Assembly: GCF_033958435.1 (NCBI RefSeq)
Contig: NC_134146.1
Span: forward strand, 29,224,501-29,288,500
Source of the DNA: Carettochelys insculpta
Lineage: Eukaryota; Chordata; Testudines; Carettochelyidae
DNA length: 64,000 bases
Reading direction: 5' to 3'
Part shown: positions 61,027 through 64,000 of the stretch, piece by piece
Position numbering within the stretch: position 1 is the first letter of the stretch
Layout: each line of letters begins with the position of its first letter
Program-made: the position numbers and the translations under genes
Notes under the pieces: generated by a model
Databases searched by the model: none
What the model saw: only the letters and a program-made list of their open reading frames with translations
What the model was told of the DNA's origin: nothing

Positions 61027-62527
61027 CATTAAAAACATAATGAAGATTTAAAATATTTAAACTGCATTGGCATTGATTGCTGGTGATTTGCAGAGAATCA
61101 AAGCAAGGAAAACTCACTTGAATTGAGCCTAAGATGCATTGCTTGTATTTGCATTTCTGCCCCACCCGTCCCCCACCCAAATCTGTGGAGTCAGACCCAG
61201 GAGTTTTGTTTAGGTCATTGTAGAGATAGGGTCTGATAGATCCACATCTGATTTTTTTTCCACAGTGTTGGTCTCACCCATCACCCAAAAAAGGTTAGGG
61301 GGGCTCTGATACAGAGTTATTTTGGTTTGGTCAGTGCAGAGAGACATGTTAATTATAAAATTCTACTTTGGTTTCACTTTTGAATTCTGAGCCTCTCTTC
61401 CCCAAAATTTGGCAGTGCCTGGAAGAGGAGTTTTGGGTCTATCATATGTCTTATTTATAGAAGCAGATTTGTTTGTAAACTGGTAGGGAACTGGACTTCC
61501 ACATTTCCAGCCTGACCTTCTTTACACGGAACACTGAAAGTAATCCACTATATGGCTCACTGATAAGTCTCACCTTTTTCTAGCTGAGATAACCAGTTAT
61601 ATTGTGCTGCTATATTGCATTGCTATGAAAATATCTGTAAAGTTTTTTACATTATCTGAGTAAAAATAAGGCCAATTGCTAAATAATATATTTAGAAGCA
61701 ATGTCAACAACTTCCCTAGGTCCTGGTTGTTTAAATCGGTGTGAAATCTAATTTCAGAGAATATGAAAGGATCAGAATAGTTCCTACAACTTGCTTCCTT
61801 GCACCATTCTCCAGTGCCAATGTTACAAACCTGTTCCCTGTAATCTGGTGTCTTTTTAGCGTGCCTTTCACAGAACAGTAAACAGCACTCCCTGTTACTT
61901 GGCTGTACACCATCTTCATAGGCAGATCTTAAAAATAGCTTAGGTCCTTAAAAAGATGACCTAGAATTGTTTGAATCTGAATATGACATTGATGAACCAT
62001 TACAGAAACCAGGGCTGACAAGGTCATTTGACTTCCTTAGGTCTTTGGTCACCCACAATTTGCAGAGACAGACTAATTGGAGTCATCCAAATTTCTTTGC
62101 AAGAATCACCCCTCAGTGACATTGAATTACAATCTTTTCAAATCTGTTCTCTTCTGAGATCAGTCTCTTTCATCTGCTTTGAAGGATATGAGGATCAGCA
62201 GAGTCCATCGTAGGTTAATCTTTTGATGTTCTAATCATACTCTGTATTAGTGACTGAAGGACAGTTGTAACAAAGGGCTGCAGAACTGCAGTTCTGTGAG
62301 ATGACAAAGTAGCAGTATTCCTTCATGCAGTATATGGATTCATGCTCTTTGAGCTATTTATTTGGCTTGGGTGATTTATCCTGGATTTCTGTTAATCCTC
62401 TTAATGTAATAACTCAGGTGCTCTTTAAATGTAAAATAACTTAAACCTACTATAAACTGCATATACTGGCTACCTTAAAAAAACTGAACATATTCCTATC
62501 TCTGAGATATCTGAGATGCCAACAACT
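61027..62527 (+). other. KCNAB1 intron 1, middle part
   Basis: No exon or clear repeat recognised. Confidence 0.6.
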
Positions 62528-62535
62528 CTCTAGTC

Positions 62536-62847
62536 CAGGGGTGTGCAAAGGGTGGGGAGGGCCCCCTCAGAGGGGCATGAAATTTCGTAAGTGGGGTGCA
62601 GCACAATTGCTTGCTGGGTGTCAGGGCTCGTCTATCTCATTAAAATGTTGAAATGTTAATGCTTTTTATATATGTGTATTCGCATTTACATATCAAATTA
62701 ATCAAGTTTTTACATTCTACAGACTTTTTACATGTGCCAAAATGTTTTGTTTTACAAGAACATAATCAAAATTTCATTAGGCTGGGGGGCCCTGCTAATT
62801 TCAGGGGTGAAAAATGTGGCCTGATATCCAAAGTTAGCTCACCCCTG
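62536..62847. mobile_element. hAT-type MITE
   Basis: Terminal inverted repeats CAGGGGTGTGCAAA and, reverse-complemented, CAGGGGTGAGCTAA, both like hAT ends. Flanking 8-mers CTCTAGTC (62528-62535) and CTGTAGTC (62848-62855) match at 7 of 8. 312 bp, non-coding. Confidence 0.75.
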
Positions 62848-62855
62848 CTGTAGTC

Positions 62856-63383
62856 TAAGGCTTGAGAATTATCTGCTGATTTATTTGACAAGTGCTGACT
62901 TTTTGGAGGATTGGAAGGGGATGGAACTTGTGTGTATAAACCTTCTCTGAAACACGGCTCCGCTAAGAGGGTAAAGGATGGGAGGAAGATTGACGACTTA
63001 TAAACTGCGTACTACATTAAAATGTGGGGGAAAGGCTAATTTTGGCTAAGAATGCAGGGACAAACCTCCCTAATCTTGTTCAAACCCTATAAAAACAGAG
63101 AGGATCTTGTTTTTATAGACCCTACTGTAAAGCCTGCTCTCCACCTAGGCTATAGAAAAACTTCACGGCACTCAGTGCCTCTCCTTCAGGAGGATGAAGA
63201 GCTGAATGAATACTGACAGGATTTCAGTCTGATTCCAAGGAATCTGGGTATAGCAAATCCGAGGCTTGGCCCTTGCTTACTTCCTCCAAAGACAGAGCAA
63301 CATGCCAACAGACACTGCACTTGGACTTGTATGTAAATATTCTCATCTGGAGCCTGTCAGGGCTCTTCAAAGCTCCAGACAAA

Positions 63384-63424
<41 letters not shown>

Positions 63425-64000
63425 GCCACCAGATGCTGAGTGTGCTGCTATAGCCCCATTCCCAGTGCCCACCAGGCTAACCACAAAAGCCCACTCCAAG
63501 CTGGTCTGGGCTACCTTGAGACTGTTGCCTCCCAGTCACAGCTGCAGGTTAATAACAGCTTCTATGTCTGCAGAAAGAGAAGTGTTTTCAGTCTTGTGGG
63601 GAATTTGTGTATTTCACAGTTATAGAAGAGATTGTGATTCAGCCACACTAGCTGTTTAACAACTTCTTGGCGTTTTTTTCTATTTGCATTACCAAGGCCT
63701 AGAGCAGCGATGGGAGGCCTAGGCTAGTGAGTGGGTCACAAGACTGGCCTCCCTTCAAATCAGTGGGCCACAAGTTTGTCCTAACCAAGACAGCCTTCTG
63801 GGATACGGTAGCTTAAATAAGTGCATTTGCACACCTAGAATTTGCAGTGTACTGGCTGACCCATAGCAGCGCTTTGTATGCAGAGGGACTGCACGGCTCT
63901 CAGAGTCAGTGTGCGAGCCATCAGCATGCACCTCACTTCCCACGCCCTGGCTCAACAGGCGTGTCACTGGTAGGGAGAGAACCTATGCAGAGGGAAACCA
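62856..64000 (+). other. KCNAB1 intron 1, right part
   Basis: Contains the (GA)n run listed separately. At about 63703, CAGCGATGGGAGGCC followed by GTGGGTCACAAGACTGG looks like the left end of another hAT-type element running toward the window edge, but its right end is not seen. Confidence 0.45.
63385..63421. repeat. (GA)n microsatellite
   Basis: About 18 uninterrupted AG repeats. Open frames with Arg-Glu or Ser-Leu runs across it are artefacts. Confidence 0.97.

Noticed and set aside
63224..63659. Frames with Arg-Glu and Ser-Leu runs
   Set aside because: Translation of the (GA)n microsatellite.
1..64000. CRISPR arrays, operons, tRNA or rRNA genes
   Set aside because: None seen. The repeats are eukaryotic transposons and the genes are spliced vertebrate genes.

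Overview
The window is vertebrate nuclear DNA, most likely from a turtle or a close relative (archosaur-turtle lineage). Coding sequence is sparse and split into exons, and the rest is intron or intergenic DNA filled with transposon remains. The repeat mix supports this: CR1 LINE 3' ends with the typical terminal sequence, Penelope-like elements (PLEs) with a GIY-YIG endonuclease, an RTE-type LINE fragment, MIR SINEs, hAT-type and TA-flanked MITEs, and CpG-rich foldback elements. No bacterial or organellar features are present. The species call is an inference.

Layout of genes, all on the + strand. (1) 2336-2508 and 4478-4579 are the last two coding exons of GMPS (GMP synthase), with the stop at 4577-4579 and a 3' UTR reaching about 5008. 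(2) 12521-12640 and 19885-19935 look like the last two exons of a gene I cannot name. Both are phase 0, have good splice sites and end in a stop. (3) 55442-55716 is the first coding exon of KCNAB1 (Kv channel beta-1 subunit, MLAARTG-type N-terminus); its aldo-keto reductase core lies beyond the window. The order GMPS then KCNAB1, same strand, is the same as in mammals.

Repeats by region. GMPS introns: a probable solo LTR (446-1193), a TA-flanked MITE (1533-2145) and a hairpin element (3246-3530). 5-20 kb: MIR copies, an RTE endonuclease-only fragment ending about 70 bp before the unnamed exon, a MITE (16058-16489) and a 1.4-kb CpG-rich foldback element (17706-19109). 22-25 kb: a 5'-truncated PLE (22076-23751) and a 247-bp PLE-derived hairpin (24357-24603), each with a 12-bp target-site duplication (TSD). 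26-34 kb: two TA-flanked MITEs and two hAT MITEs. 34-45 kb: little recognisable. 45-51 kb: a MITE, a cluster of three hairpins, another PLE-type hairpin, and a CR1 split by a PLE fragment. 55.7-64 kb (KCNAB1 intron 1): a nearly complete PLE on the - strand (57249-60745) with a perfect 15-bp TSD, a CR1 3' end, a hAT MITE and a (GA)n microsatellite.

The host genes do not form one pathway: GMPS makes GMP in the cytosol, and KCNAB1 modulates Shaker-type potassium channels. The most noteworthy items are the unnamed gene between them, the nearly complete PLE with its unusual termini and its miniature hairpin derivatives, and the CpG-rich foldback element.
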